NCBI GenBank assembly: GCA_038380795.1
Contig: CM076259.1
Coordinates: forward strand, 58,671,938 to 58,735,937
DNA: 64,000 nt
DNA from: Pyrocephalus nanus
Lineage: Eukaryota > Chordata > Aves > Passeriformes > Tyrannidae
Reading direction: 5' to 3'
Below are positions 38,701 to 50,173 of the stretch, one piece after another; positions within the stretch are counted from its first letter, which is position 1; each line of letters starts with the position of its first letter. Below the pieces are notes generated by a model, which saw only the letters and a list, made by a program, of their open reading frames with translations, was not told the origin of the DNA and searched no databases. The position numbers were made by a program, and so were the translations under genes.

Positions 38701-39894
38701 ATGAAGCAAGCATTCTGGAGCAGAAAATATAAATCAGAAAATGCAAGAAAATGTGGGGCATTGAGCAAAATAAATGTACTTGTAGGGTAGGTGGGAGAAG
38801 GCTTTCTTCCTCCCTTTCACCCCCAGTGGTTTTTATTAGTAATGAAATTGCTGTAACATGGGAGATGTTCAGAAACATGAGTGTGTTACAATTAGTGGAG
38901 ATAATATGGTGTTGTTTCATTAAATGGTAAGAGTTGTTACTAGAATTTTCTTATCTGAGGCCTTAGTATATTTTTGAGGGATCCTAAATCATTATGGAGT
39001 AATAAAAGTAAATTAATTAAATTCCCCACTGTGATTTTATTGGCCTTAGCGGATAACACCAGCCATTTAGGAACTGAGCCTTCAGAAAGTTTCTAACCTT
39101 TTCCATATGGTGACATTTGACAGTGCCAAGTCCCAGTAGTCACTTCCTCTTTGTTTCTTGTATACATTTCTCTCAGATTACTATAGCTTGTTAATTCACC
39201 TACTTGTGAAGTGCTGTGCGTGATACCAGTGTTATACTGTGTGAGCATCATTCTCTGCAATGTAATCTGCTTTGCCTGGTTTTGATAGTTCCCAATCTAC
39301 TCAAATAAATAGTGGTTGATTCCTTTCTGCTTAAGGAAACATGATTTTTTATGCACCAGAAGTTCTCAGGAAAATGCCATGGTAGCAAAGTTTACCCTAG
39401 TGGGGATCCTTTATATGCATTAGGATTGTGTGAATCTGCAGAGCTTCAAAATACATTGCAATTAGTAATTTATTCTGAAACTGCAGCAGTATGAATAGTG
39501 TCACTAAACTTCGTGTTTACACAGCATGGGGCAGAATTGAAGTGACCAAGTGCAAAGCAATCAACTTCAAGTTCTTGGCACCTGATAATATTCACAGAAG
39601 AGACTAAAGGGTGCTGCAGGATATCTGTCTTCAGTATTCATATTTTCCATAATTTTTATTCTGCAGATAAATTAGTTGTACTATATATCCATCCTTAGTA
39701 AAATATTTGACCATCTTTCACACCCCCCCCCCAACTGTTGTAAAATCTGGCAAATTTGTTTTCCTTCCCTCATCCTGGGGACTTTAGCCTATTTTTAAAG
39801 TGAAATATTCAGAATCAGTTCATTAGTGTATATTCCTGATACATGCAGATATGCATACTTATGCACAGGGCAATATATTTAAGTTTTCACATAC

Positions 39895-39896
<2 letters not shown>
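35720..39896. other. intronic DNA, nothing recognised
   Basis: AT-rich intron sequence, with an eight-to-nine C run near 39723-39731. I saw no exon, RNA gene or transposon. Confidence 0.5.

Positions 39897-39925
<29 letters not shown>
39897..39925 (+). repeat. (AT)n microsatellite
   Basis: 29 bases of uninterrupted alternating A and T. Confidence 0.95.
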
Positions 39926-39928
<3 letters not shown>

Positions 39929-40350
39929 TTCAGTTCTAGAATATCTCTGGGCAAAGAAAACAAGTAAAACCAGCATGTAATGGTGTGCAATATTTGTTGC
40001 TTCTTATAATTGCTGTGTCTCTATATAAGCTTTCAAAAAAGAGTATATTAATGGAAAATTTCAGCCAAAGACCTGATAGTTTGATAGTTTGGGGAAGTTA
40101 AAAATGACTGAATACACTACGTAGAAGTAAGCAGGGTTAGAATGGAAAGAGTTACAGTGTTTAAGGCACAGTGGTCATTACCACTCCAAATTCTGACACA
40201 TGTTTGTATAAAACTGAAATGAAATCTCCTAAGGCATTTTAGTGATGCATGTATTGGCAAAGCTTAAATTGCTAGCGAAGTACCAGAAAGGAGGAGCTTG
40301 TAACATTTTTCAGTAGGTATTTGCAAGCAGGTCTTCAAATTATGTTGTGT

Positions 40351-40351
<1 letters not shown>

Positions 40352-40388
<37 letters not shown>
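40352..40388 (+). repeat. T37 homopolymer
   Basis: 37 consecutive T, the longest homopolymer in the window. It could be the poly-A tail of a minus-strand retroposed sequence lying to its right, but I recognise no such body and no target-site duplication. Its length may be inexact in the assembly. Confidence 0.95.
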
Positions 40389-43300
40389 CTTTTCTGGAAT
40401 CTTTCACGTATTAATGCTATTTTGTAGTGTAAGATAACAGGAGTTACACTTTTTTTTTTTTTCCCTCCCAGCCAGCTGGCAAGCTGTGAATGTGAAAAAA
40501 AGACAAGATAATCACACTCTCATCTTTAATATAAGCTTTTGATTGTTTTGTGTTTTGTTCCAAGGAGCTGGGGAATGCTTTACTGCCAAAAAGATCAGGT
40601 GAAACACATTGAATTTATTGTGTTCTTTAGAGAGAATTCCTGCTTTTTAAGAAGCGCAAGAAGAGACTAATTTGACAATAAATGACTACTGGGAATCCCT
40701 TTCTGAGATGCCTTATCTTGTGAACTTCATGTGCACAGTCCCGGAGACACATAACAGCCGTGCCAGAGCTCAAGAAAGGACTATTCTATAGCTGGGTCTT
40801 TGTCCATGTAAGGCTATATAGATCATTTACAAACATTTTGAATTGTTTCCAACAGTTAGGTCAGAATGCAGGATGCAAGACTGTTGTATGACTGATGTAT
40901 GACTACTGGATGACTAGTTGGATTAGCCAAATTAGTCTGGATATCTAAATCAGAATACCTAGAATTACAGTGGTTTTGTAATTGAAGTAGTGATTAAAAG
41001 AATATTCTCTTTGACTATCACAAAGCCTTTATCTGGAGGGAAGTATTGAAATTCTCTAGACTAGCTTAAGACAATAAAAGGCAGTTTAGACGAATCTTTT
41101 TGCTCTGGAACTCCAAAAGGCTAAATATATATATATATATATATATATATTTTAAAACAATGTGCTTCTCATTTTGTTTGAACTCTTGACAAACCATGCT
41201 TCTGGCAAGGGATCTGTAGAGGAACATACATCGTTTGGAGACCTCAAAATCTTCTTAGCACAGCAAGAAGGTAATGTGTAGATTCATTGAAGCTCAGAAT
41301 ATGGAGTTTTGGGTATAAAAGAATGCTCTGTAGTCATGCTGTTTTGGTTGTTTTCCTCTGATAGGGATAATTAAGGCACAGTCTTGTGAGAGTAGTTCAG
41401 TAGCTTACTGGCAAGGGAACCACAAGACAAGTATTTTGTTCAGATTGGCCATTAAGTTTTTTAGTTGTTTGTTTGTTTTTTAAATTATTTGTAAAGTAGG
41501 GGGAAGTGATGCCATAATATTATTGACAGAAGGTAGCTTTGTTTTTGTTTTGGTTTTTTTCAGTTTGATACTTTAATACCTAGACTTTGTGTTTTAGTAA
41601 AAGAGATAACTTTCTTTCACCTTTGTATTTGCCAGCCTCAAAAAAATCAGTTCCATTTTCTGAGATGTTCTTCTAAAAGCCTAAGAGGCTCCTAAATAAC
41701 ACTGTTGTTATCATACCTCAATTATACTAAGTTCAAGCCATGACTTTCAATTTGGTAGCAATGGGGGGAAGAAAAAAAAAAAGGAAAAAAAAAATCCTGG
41801 CTCAGGAGCATCCATAAATTACACCCCCTATATCCTCATAAAAAGAAACCTCATTCTTTTGTAATGTATACAATGTATTTATCATAGCAAACTTAATGTT
41901 GACCCAAAATAAGTATTGTTTTCACTGATACGCTAAAATCAAGACCACTACCTTAGATGCTACTTAAAATTAATTAAGAGATTTATTCTAAAGCAACTTT
42001 TTAGCACCTACTGAAACACTTCAGTCGTGCTGTACACTTTAATGTGATTAATTACTTCTTAAAATTAAGCCAGTGCTTAAATGCTCATGGGATGTGGGCC
42101 ATAAAAATTTTGTACGTGAAGTCAGAACATGGTTGACTTACAAAACTTTTACCGTGTAGGAATTATCCTGATAGATATTGCACAATTATGAGGAAAGAGC
42201 AAATAATTTATTTTTCTAGCTAAGTTTTTCATTTGGATAATATTTCTGTTTAGAAATATTTCACCACTTGGATACTGAAAGCACATTAACAAAAACCTGA
42301 TCTGTACTCTTGGGAGAGTTAGCATTATTGTAATAAATTCAGCAAGCTTTTACACTTGATGAGAATTTATTTGTTTATTAGATGGGCAGCATGAGATTTA
42401 TGATGATCTAGACAATTCATTTCCTTGCCTTTAAGCGCTTGGGGTTTGGAAATTGTGTGAGATTGCACTACTTTATTGTCACTTAGCAACCTGAATAGGG
42501 TTTTGAAACTGAGTAGTAGCTTGTGGGTCGCAGGTTTCCCTATATGTTTGCTGGATGGGAAGCAACAGGAGTCCCTCTGCGGGCAGCCCCTGGGAGGATG
42601 TGTGTCCAGCGCTTGCCAGGGTCTTTCTAGATCTGCTTGCTGAGGAGAACCGGCTGTGCCCTCAGTGTAATTTTGCACTTCTGGCATAGTTCCATGCTGG
42701 GAAGATCTGCTGAGGTTTTTCATGCCTGCAGAGATTTAAGTGGATCTAAAGGACTGTCCTGCTGCTCTGGTCAGTTATGTCCTGTTGTGCGGTTGCTTAA
42801 ATTTAGCAATTGAGTTTGAATGGCTTCAGTTTGACAGCTGGTAGTTCTTATTGCTACTGTGATACTCTGGAGTGAGAGAGAGATCAGTGTCTTCCCTGCT
42901 GGTGGGAAGGGTGGCTTGCTTTGGTTCAGCTAAGGATGTTGGAAAGGATCAGCATGGCTAACCAGCAGTCCCAGCTGCCCATCGGGCAGAGACTTCTTCT
43001 CTCCCTGTGCACCCTCTCTGTTGACCATGAGGGCAGGCACATACTTCTGTGTTTGTTTTAATGCTCCCATAGAGGCATGTAGCTTTGTGTTCTCTCCCTC
43101 TTTTCCTGCCTGCTATTGTCACCATTTCTTCAGGACTTTGACCAGAGAAAGGGTGACATGCCTTTTCCTTTCAGTCTGTGCCTCTGCAAGGTTTCTCCCA
43201 ATAATTCCCATAAAGAGAGGAGCTGCCAGAGACCATAAAGTTTGTTGGAAGTGGAGTCTTGGAGAGGGTGCAGATATATGAGGTGGCTTCTTTCAGTATT

Positions 43301-45187
43301 TTCACCTTTCACTGCATCCTCCTTCAGTGGTACTGATCAATCCTGGGAGCAGAAGGTTCACTGTGGAGCTATTGACTTGAAAACTAATGCACTCTTTTTT
43401 GCTGATTTTTCAGCTATACTCATGTTTTGCTTGATGTGTTGGGGAACTTCACATGGATTACTCTCTTGACAAACATTGATTGATTTACCTCAGTTTTGTA
43501 GATCTATTAAAGCAAAAAAAACCCCCACAAAGAGTAAAAGGGGATTCATGAGTCAAGGATCCCATCACTGAATGGTGATGTTCATAGTGATGTTCATGGT
43601 GTAAACAGTAATTCTTTCTATTGTATATTAACACAACATTTATAATTTGTGGATTCTGCCTGGTATGAATGCAGAGGGGATGCAGATCTGCAGTGGGGAG
43701 CTAGTGTGAGTGAGTTACTTAGGTGTGAGGTGAAGAACCAATGTTTCTGATTCAATCCAAACTTTTAAGGAAGTAAAAGGTTTACACAGGTTCTCATTAC
43801 AGATAAAACCAGGAATAACTTCCAGAACCATCTATCTGATCTTGTTAAACTTGATTTTCTTTCCCCTGAGTGAACTGTGTAAGCCAGAAGTTTGCATTAT
43901 AATGATTTTATAGGGGGAAATCAGAATTTAAGAAAACTTCATGTAACTCAGTTGACTGCATCTTAGGCTTTTTTTTTGTTATGAATGAATGTTGAGCTAA
44001 TAAACATGATTATATGATGCTTCTGGAAGCAAAGGAAAGACTTTTACCTGTACTGAGTCCACTGATTAACATTTTGTAGAGAGAACATTGACAAAAATGT
44101 GCTTCAAGACTATGTGCAGGTAAGATAAAATTTATACCTGAGATGCTTTACTGATTAGGCTGGTGGTCTCCAGCCTTCACGATCCGCTGGCAAATAATGT
44201 CTCAAAAATTCAAAGGCAGGTTACACAATTTAGGGTCTGTGCTTTTGTATCCCGTCTACTAGATGACAGGTTTTTCCCTTGCTCTACTTTGTAATTTTAT
44301 AAAAGACATTAAAAAATACTCCAGGCTTCAGAGAGTTGTCAGATTTCTATCTATGCCCCTAGTGCTGCATTGCAAAACTCTGTTCTGCTGCTTCTTCAGC
44401 GTTTCAAAAGAATTGAAGATCCTGGTAAGTACAGAACTTCTGATGAGTTCTTGACAAAAGCAAGCTATTAAATGTGCTGGCAGTGTCAAGCTGTATGCCT
44501 AAAGACCCGTCAGTGCTTTTGTGTATTATCTCATGTTACCTGCTGTTTCCAGGTAAATGCAACTGCAGTGAACAGCTTTTTTTAAAAAGAACATATAATT
44601 GTAATTCCAGTTTCTTAAAGCTTTGTGTTTTTCCATAGTTCTGAGTGTATGTATGCTTCAGATGATCTTATTTCTTGCTTAGAGACCAGTAATTAGAGCC
44701 CACTAATTCTGTATATGTGTGTGTGTGCATGCAAACCATGCATAACATGCCAACCCCCTTTTTTTTCATATAGTTGCAGTGTGCACCATTGAGGAGGAGA
44801 TAAAAGGAGTTAACATCACAGGTTCTACTTCTTCCCCCCCTCCCTTCATCAGCCAGGGATCTGCTGCCAACAGTTTTACAAAGGCTCCTTTTTCAAATTA
44901 CCTTTTGAGCTTGTGATAAACCTGTGTCCCTGAAAGGTTGTCTTACAGTGAGGTGTCGGAAATGACAGGGAAATCTTACATTTTTCTTATTTGAGTAAAA
45001 ACAAATAGAAATAATTCACAGTCAGGGCATGAGGCAAATGAGCTTCTGCTGAATTTTACAGATGATTATACCTTTTTTTCAAAATATATACCAAGGTTAT
45101 TTATAGCTGATCCAGACTTTAAATTACTGTGTGTAGGTGTGAGAGGTTATTGAGAGAGACTTTTTATAGAAAAAATATTTATGAATG
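40389..45187. other. intronic DNA with simple repeats
   Basis: No gene was seen. It includes a T run at 40450-40462, an AT microsatellite at 41125-41151 and an A-rich stretch at 41770-41802. A 12-base duplication (gtgatgttcata, then with a final g) occurs at about 43576-43599. Confidence 0.5.
41125..41151 (+). repeat. (AT)n microsatellite
   Basis: About 13 uninterrupted AT units running into a short T run. Confidence 0.95.
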
Positions 45188-45189
45188 TT

Positions 45190-45325
45190 GTTGCAGGATC
45201 ACAATAGCAATCTGGGTTAGAAGACACTTTGGAGGTCATCTGTCCCATCCCCATGCTCAGAGCAAGGACATTCTCAAGGCACCATTTGGTTGCCCAGAGA
45301 TGTGTCTCTGAATGTCTTACAGATC
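45190..45325 (-). mobile_element. CR1 LINE 3' fragment, short and diverged
   Basis: 'ctgggttagaagacactttggaggtcatctgtcccatcc' aligns by eye with the reverse-complemented CR1 3' end (ggttggaagggacctYRaggtcatctagtccaacc). It continues with 'agagcaaggacattc' and 'ttgcccagaga', also CR1-like, with deletions. It is an old copy with approximate limits. Confidence 0.6.
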
Positions 45326-46474
45326 AATAGAATATGGTTCCTTATTTATTTCAAATTGAGTATTCTCTTTTCCTTTTATGCAGCTGTTGAGGATAACCTG
45401 TGTTGCTGAGGAAGATTTGTCAGTATTTTAAGCCTGCCTAAATAGCTTTCAAAGCAAAAAAAAAAAAAAAACCACAACTACTTTTCAATGGTACAACTTT
45501 AAGAAAGGTTTTGAAAAAGGAAAGTGCCTTTCTTGTCCCCTCCCATACTTCATAATATGGAGCAGGAGTGAAATGGTGTGGTTGCTGTCTATTTATAGAT
45601 TTAATAGTGTGCCAGTGTACACTTATTATACCTAATTAGGAACATTCTAAATAACTTGTTGTTTGCATTACAGATAAAGCTTTATGATTGCAGATCAATG
45701 CCATGGAATCATGCCATGCTTTATCAAGGTCTAAAGTCTTCTGTCTCTAAATTAAACCTCCCTGAACTGATAGCTCTTTTTGAAAAGTCCTCCTACTATG
45801 GCTGTGATTTATTTGCCTTAAGATTGTTTGTATGCCGCTTTAGTTAATATTTGAAAGCTCAGGGAAAATGGGAAGTCCTATAAAAGGAAATTGCAAGAAC
45901 TGAAATTATCTCTACCTTTTTTTTTTTTTCTTTCTTTCTTTCTGCTGTCATTCTGTATCACATCTGATGACATGGGGTTTGACAAATGTACGTCTCACAA
46001 AGTTGCGGGTGCCTGGATAGTGCTGCACCATGTTCACCATTCTTCCTACAACACTGGGTGGGGCCATGGAGATGAATCTTCACCTCTTGCAGGTGGGGAC
46101 AGATGACTCAGAAGTCATGAGTGTGGTACAGAAAAAGACCCATCTAAATGCAGCAAGGAAATACATTGCACAGGGACTTGATAAAATGTAGACTTCTTAG
46201 GCGTTCATGTTCAGGATATACTTTTAATGCTTCCCCTCTGGTAAATTGTTTATCATGGAAGTGATTATAAAACATTTCAAACTGTGTGGTTTAGTTGATA
46301 GACTGTGTCTCCTGTTTGAGCCCAAGCTCATCTTACTTGACCTTGAACCACATAAACTTTGTCAGTTGTTGCTAACACTAGTAGTCAGTTTTACCATAGC
46401 ATATGGTGATGGGGAAATACTGATTCCAACTCTTCTCCACAAGGTATTAAGCAATACTAAATTTCTGATTCTTG

Positions 46475-46503
46475 ATGTGACAAAATTCTGAATTTTGTCA
46501 CAT
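46475..46503. repeat. 29-bp near-perfect palindrome
   Basis: The arm ATGTGACAAAATTC (46475-46488) and its exact reverse complement (46490-46503) are separated by a single T. Beyond the arms the match stops. It could form a cruciform or bind a dimeric factor, or be chance in AT-rich DNA. Confidence 0.92.
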
Positions 46504-49439
46504 GTTTGGGGAGCTATGTAATGTAACTTGAACAGAAAGAAATTTATACAAAGCTGTATGACAGAAAAAAAATATGCAGTATCCACAGAAAAAAAAAAGT
46601 AATTGGTAGCACTGAATTTTGCTTGAAATATTTGATCAACAGCTAAGGCCTAAGAATGTATGCAAAGTTGTATTAGAAATACATATAATAGAACTTTTGT
46701 TCTGTAGGTAGTACACAGCATATAAAATTATTATTCATCTTGATAGATATAAATAACAAAAAATGTTCTGACATCTAAGGTGTAATGGTGGCTTTTGTTT
46801 TAATTGCTAAATTACTTTATTCTTAGATGGAAAGGTTGAAAATCACTAGCAGTATCTTGAGTTTAGACTGAGTTTTTCTGTTCTTTAAAGGCCCCTAAAT
46901 TTCATGGAATCTGCACTTTATATGTGCTATCTGAAAATTCCTTGTTCTCAGATTTTTTTAGTGTTATCTTTTCTCTTCACCAATTAAGAACATCATAGCT
47001 TGTCAGTTGCAACTATCTCCTTTTATATTTTGGCAATAAAAATGAATTCTAAACTGAAACAAGAATATGGTCTTGCATGTTTTATTGCTTAGAGTTAATA
47101 TATAGTGAAAGCTTATTTGATAGTATTCAGGAATAAATGCTGCTCATCATTGCAGTCTCTTGGCAACCTGGGCTGGGTTCATTGCATATAGGCAGGCAGC
47201 TGCCCGAGCATTGGTGGGAGGTTTTTACCTTTGTTATTTTCACAAGTTGCATAGGGGAGAGTTTGATTTGAAATGTCAGCATCCTGGGATTTGAACAATG
47301 GGGTTAGATGTGCTTAGCCTTCCTGAAAGCTTCCATGTGCAAGAGTGCAGGATGCAAAGGGCAATGTGCGCATTCATCAGTGCAGTTGAAATGGAATGTA
47401 ATGTGTGGAACAGCCTTCTGCTGAAGGTAGATCAAAGCAGAGACGGAAGATTGTTTGCAAACAAGAAAGTAACTTAAGAAGAGTTGTTTTGAGCAATGGC
47501 TTGGAGACCTGGACATAAACATCCCAATGAATGCTTAACTTGACGGTCTCTTTCAGTGGCCTCTAAGTCCTTTGTTTTTGCTTTGACATGGGCATGATGT
47601 TGCCAATGAACAGGACTGTTATAGCTTCTAGGAGTGTCTTCATGTGTCATCACAGCCAACAGAAGCTTAAATGAAAGCTTAGTGGAGGGTAGGGTGTTCA
47701 GTGCGTCAGCAAGGAAGGACGTAGTACTTGAGTCACTCCTGTGTAAGCTCCTGGCTTCAGATAGAGAACAAAACAGAGAAGTAAGGGGTATCTGTGGAGC
47801 AGAAGTGTTAATGTGTGTGATTTTTAGTGTTTTGTGCAGAGAGCTTAGTATAGCCCTAAAATGGATTCATAGTAAGCAGGTCACACTACAAAGTTTTATA
47901 GTAAACAAGAAGCAGGGTTTAAGTGCCGGTAGATTTTGCTGGCTGCTGCACATGTGTGCCTAGAAATATCGTGGGGTGGCTTGGTCAGGAAAATGACCAG
48001 TGGATATTCCATCTCTAGCACCATATCAAGTATTGCCTATTGTAATGGCTTTGTGACAGTTTTTCTCTGGGAAATGAGATGTGCTTACGGGACAAGCTTA
48101 ATTCTGTGGGTGGATCTTAAAAGGGATGATATTGCCTTGAGGGCAGTGTTCAGTGTGAAATTTTTCATTATTTTTATGCAATCTGTAGGTTCTGAGGTAC
48201 TCCTTTTTTATTTTCCCTGTTTCTCCTCAGATGAGTCTCTTCCAAGAATTTAGTATATTTTTAGTTGCTGCTGTTGGATTCTAAATAGTAAAACAGGATT
48301 GCATATCTGAAAAATCCAGCTAATCCTTTCCATCTTTCAGGAGTGAAATGTGATGTTGGAACTCTTTTATATATTTGCAGGATATGAACTTATTTTAATT
48401 TAAAAACATTTATTGCCCTAATGATTTGCTACACAAACAGGGAAGGTGTAGTAGGCTAGTGGGATCAAAGGACTGGGATGCAGTGTGGATGCAAGTTACT
48501 GGAAAGCCTCCTGTAACTATTAAGAAATTTTCCTTTTGCAAGGCATGTGGGTTCTGAAATGTGCATTGTGATACTCTAATTATCTGTACTTAAGATTTGT
48601 ACAGATTTGAACTTAATCTGTCAAACTAGAAAGGCCAAATTATTTTTTTTGTCTTTTCTTTTTTCTTCTTTTTTTGGTTTCTTCTCTCAAATGAACTTGG
48701 GGATTCTTCAAAACGCATTTTAATTCCTGAAGAAGAAAGTTACAAGTCAAAAGATGAGATGGGTACCAGAGAATCTATTGAATACTAGTTTAAAATGCCT
48801 TTTTTTTTTTTTCTTTAGTTTGTGTACCACTTATTCATTATGTCAAATGCCTATTTAATGTGCCTGTGTCAAACTGTTGGTTACAGTTTGGTTACAGAAG
48901 GGGGGATGGCTGCCATGAGTGAGTTTTCTGTTCTTGTGGCTTTTCTTTTCTAAAACAATTGGATAGCTTCAAAGGACTTATGTGTTGCAGTGAACACCAG
49001 CTTAGGGTTCTGGGCCATAGTGATGATCAGATATGGCAGAATGCCAATGAACAGCTATAAATATGTTGTGAAAGCAGTGGTGTAGGAATCTCTGCTCAGG
49101 TAGGATCTGTGTTCTGCCTGCTCATCAAATAGAGGGAGCTCTCTTCCAGCTTTGGTAAAATAACTGATGTTTTGGGGTATAATTGGATTTTCTCACCTTT
49201 CTTTTTTTGTCATGTACTTCACAACTGCTTTTCCAGTGAAACTGTACCTCTGCATGTGGTGATGACAAAAATGGTGATGATTATTTTTACAGTATCATAC
49301 TTTACAGCTTCAGCTGATACATCAAGCAGGTGTCTGTCTGGAGTAGAGCAGTGCTGTATTAAGGTGCCCTAGCTAGTCCTAAAATAAATTGCTTGTCTTC
49401 TGGATCCAGTGCCGCCCTTTTGAGCTTTGTTCCTAACGG

Positions 49440-49480
49440 AGCTAATTAGCTGAGGTGTTACGTCATGCTAAAGCAGTTAT
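49440..49480. promoter_or_regulatory. candidate intronic regulatory patch
   Basis: Within 41 bases lie the 12-bp perfect palindrome AGCTAATTAGCT (49440-49451, a homeodomain-type TAATTA core) and TTACGTCAT (49458-49466, a CRE/bZIP-like site). A GATA-type TTATCT follows a little further on. The motifs are seen; enhancer activity is inferred only. Confidence 0.25.
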
Positions 49481-50104
49481 CTTGCTTTCAGTTCCAATCT
49501 GCTTCATTTAGCAACAGATTACAAATCTCTGCAAAACACAGCATTGTATTGTTTAGGCCTGTCCCAAAATGCTTGGGAGGAGAGATTTATAACAGGGTGC
49601 TCAGTTCTGCTTCCTTATTTCTTTGGTCTTTGCACAGTGGTGAATTAGCTCCTCAGTTTGGGATGATTTCTCCTACACTGCTTGTAGGCCACTTTTTCAG
49701 TCCTCCTCTTTTCTTGTTTGTCTCCATGTGCCTCACCACCAAATTCACCTTTCCACATCCTAACCAGCCACTGTAGTTTTGCTCCCACCCTCAAAAGTAA
49801 CGATTGCCCTAGAAGCAAGGTAATGATTTTCCTAGGAGCAGATTGCCTTCCCTTCTCTCTGTGCTTATTTAGGAGTATGGTTTCTTAAAGATTATGTGAG
49901 GAAGGAAAGGCAATTGTGTGCTTCTATTTTACCAGGAGAGGAGAATCCAAAACCTTGCATACTCTGTGTGGAAACAGTATTTGCATTTTCTTATCTGCAT
50001 GGTGCAATGAAATACCATTAAGCAATGTGCAGCAACACTCCAGAAGCACCCTGGTAATCACCTTACTTCACTGAAGAGGTGAGATTATTGGATATGGAAA
50101 ATGG

Positions 50105-50173
50105 CAAGGGGGTTGGAACTAAATAATCGTTAAGGTCCCTTCTAACCCAAGCCATTCTATGACTCTGTGATCC
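50105..50173 (+). mobile_element. CR1 LINE 3' tail
   Basis: 'gggttggaactaaataatcgttaaggtcccttctaaccc' followed by 'attctatgactctgtga' is the characteristic terminal segment and octamer tail of avian CR1 in forward orientation. Only about 70 bases remain, so it is a severely 5'-truncated insertion. Confidence 0.85.

Larger units (their letters stand above)
45326..50099. other. intronic DNA, nothing gene-like
   Basis: It contains a T run followed by CTTT units (45917-45942), a 29-bp palindrome (46475-46503), T/C-rich tracts near 48637-48685, and a motif-dense patch near 49440-49480. No exon was recognised. Confidence 0.5.
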
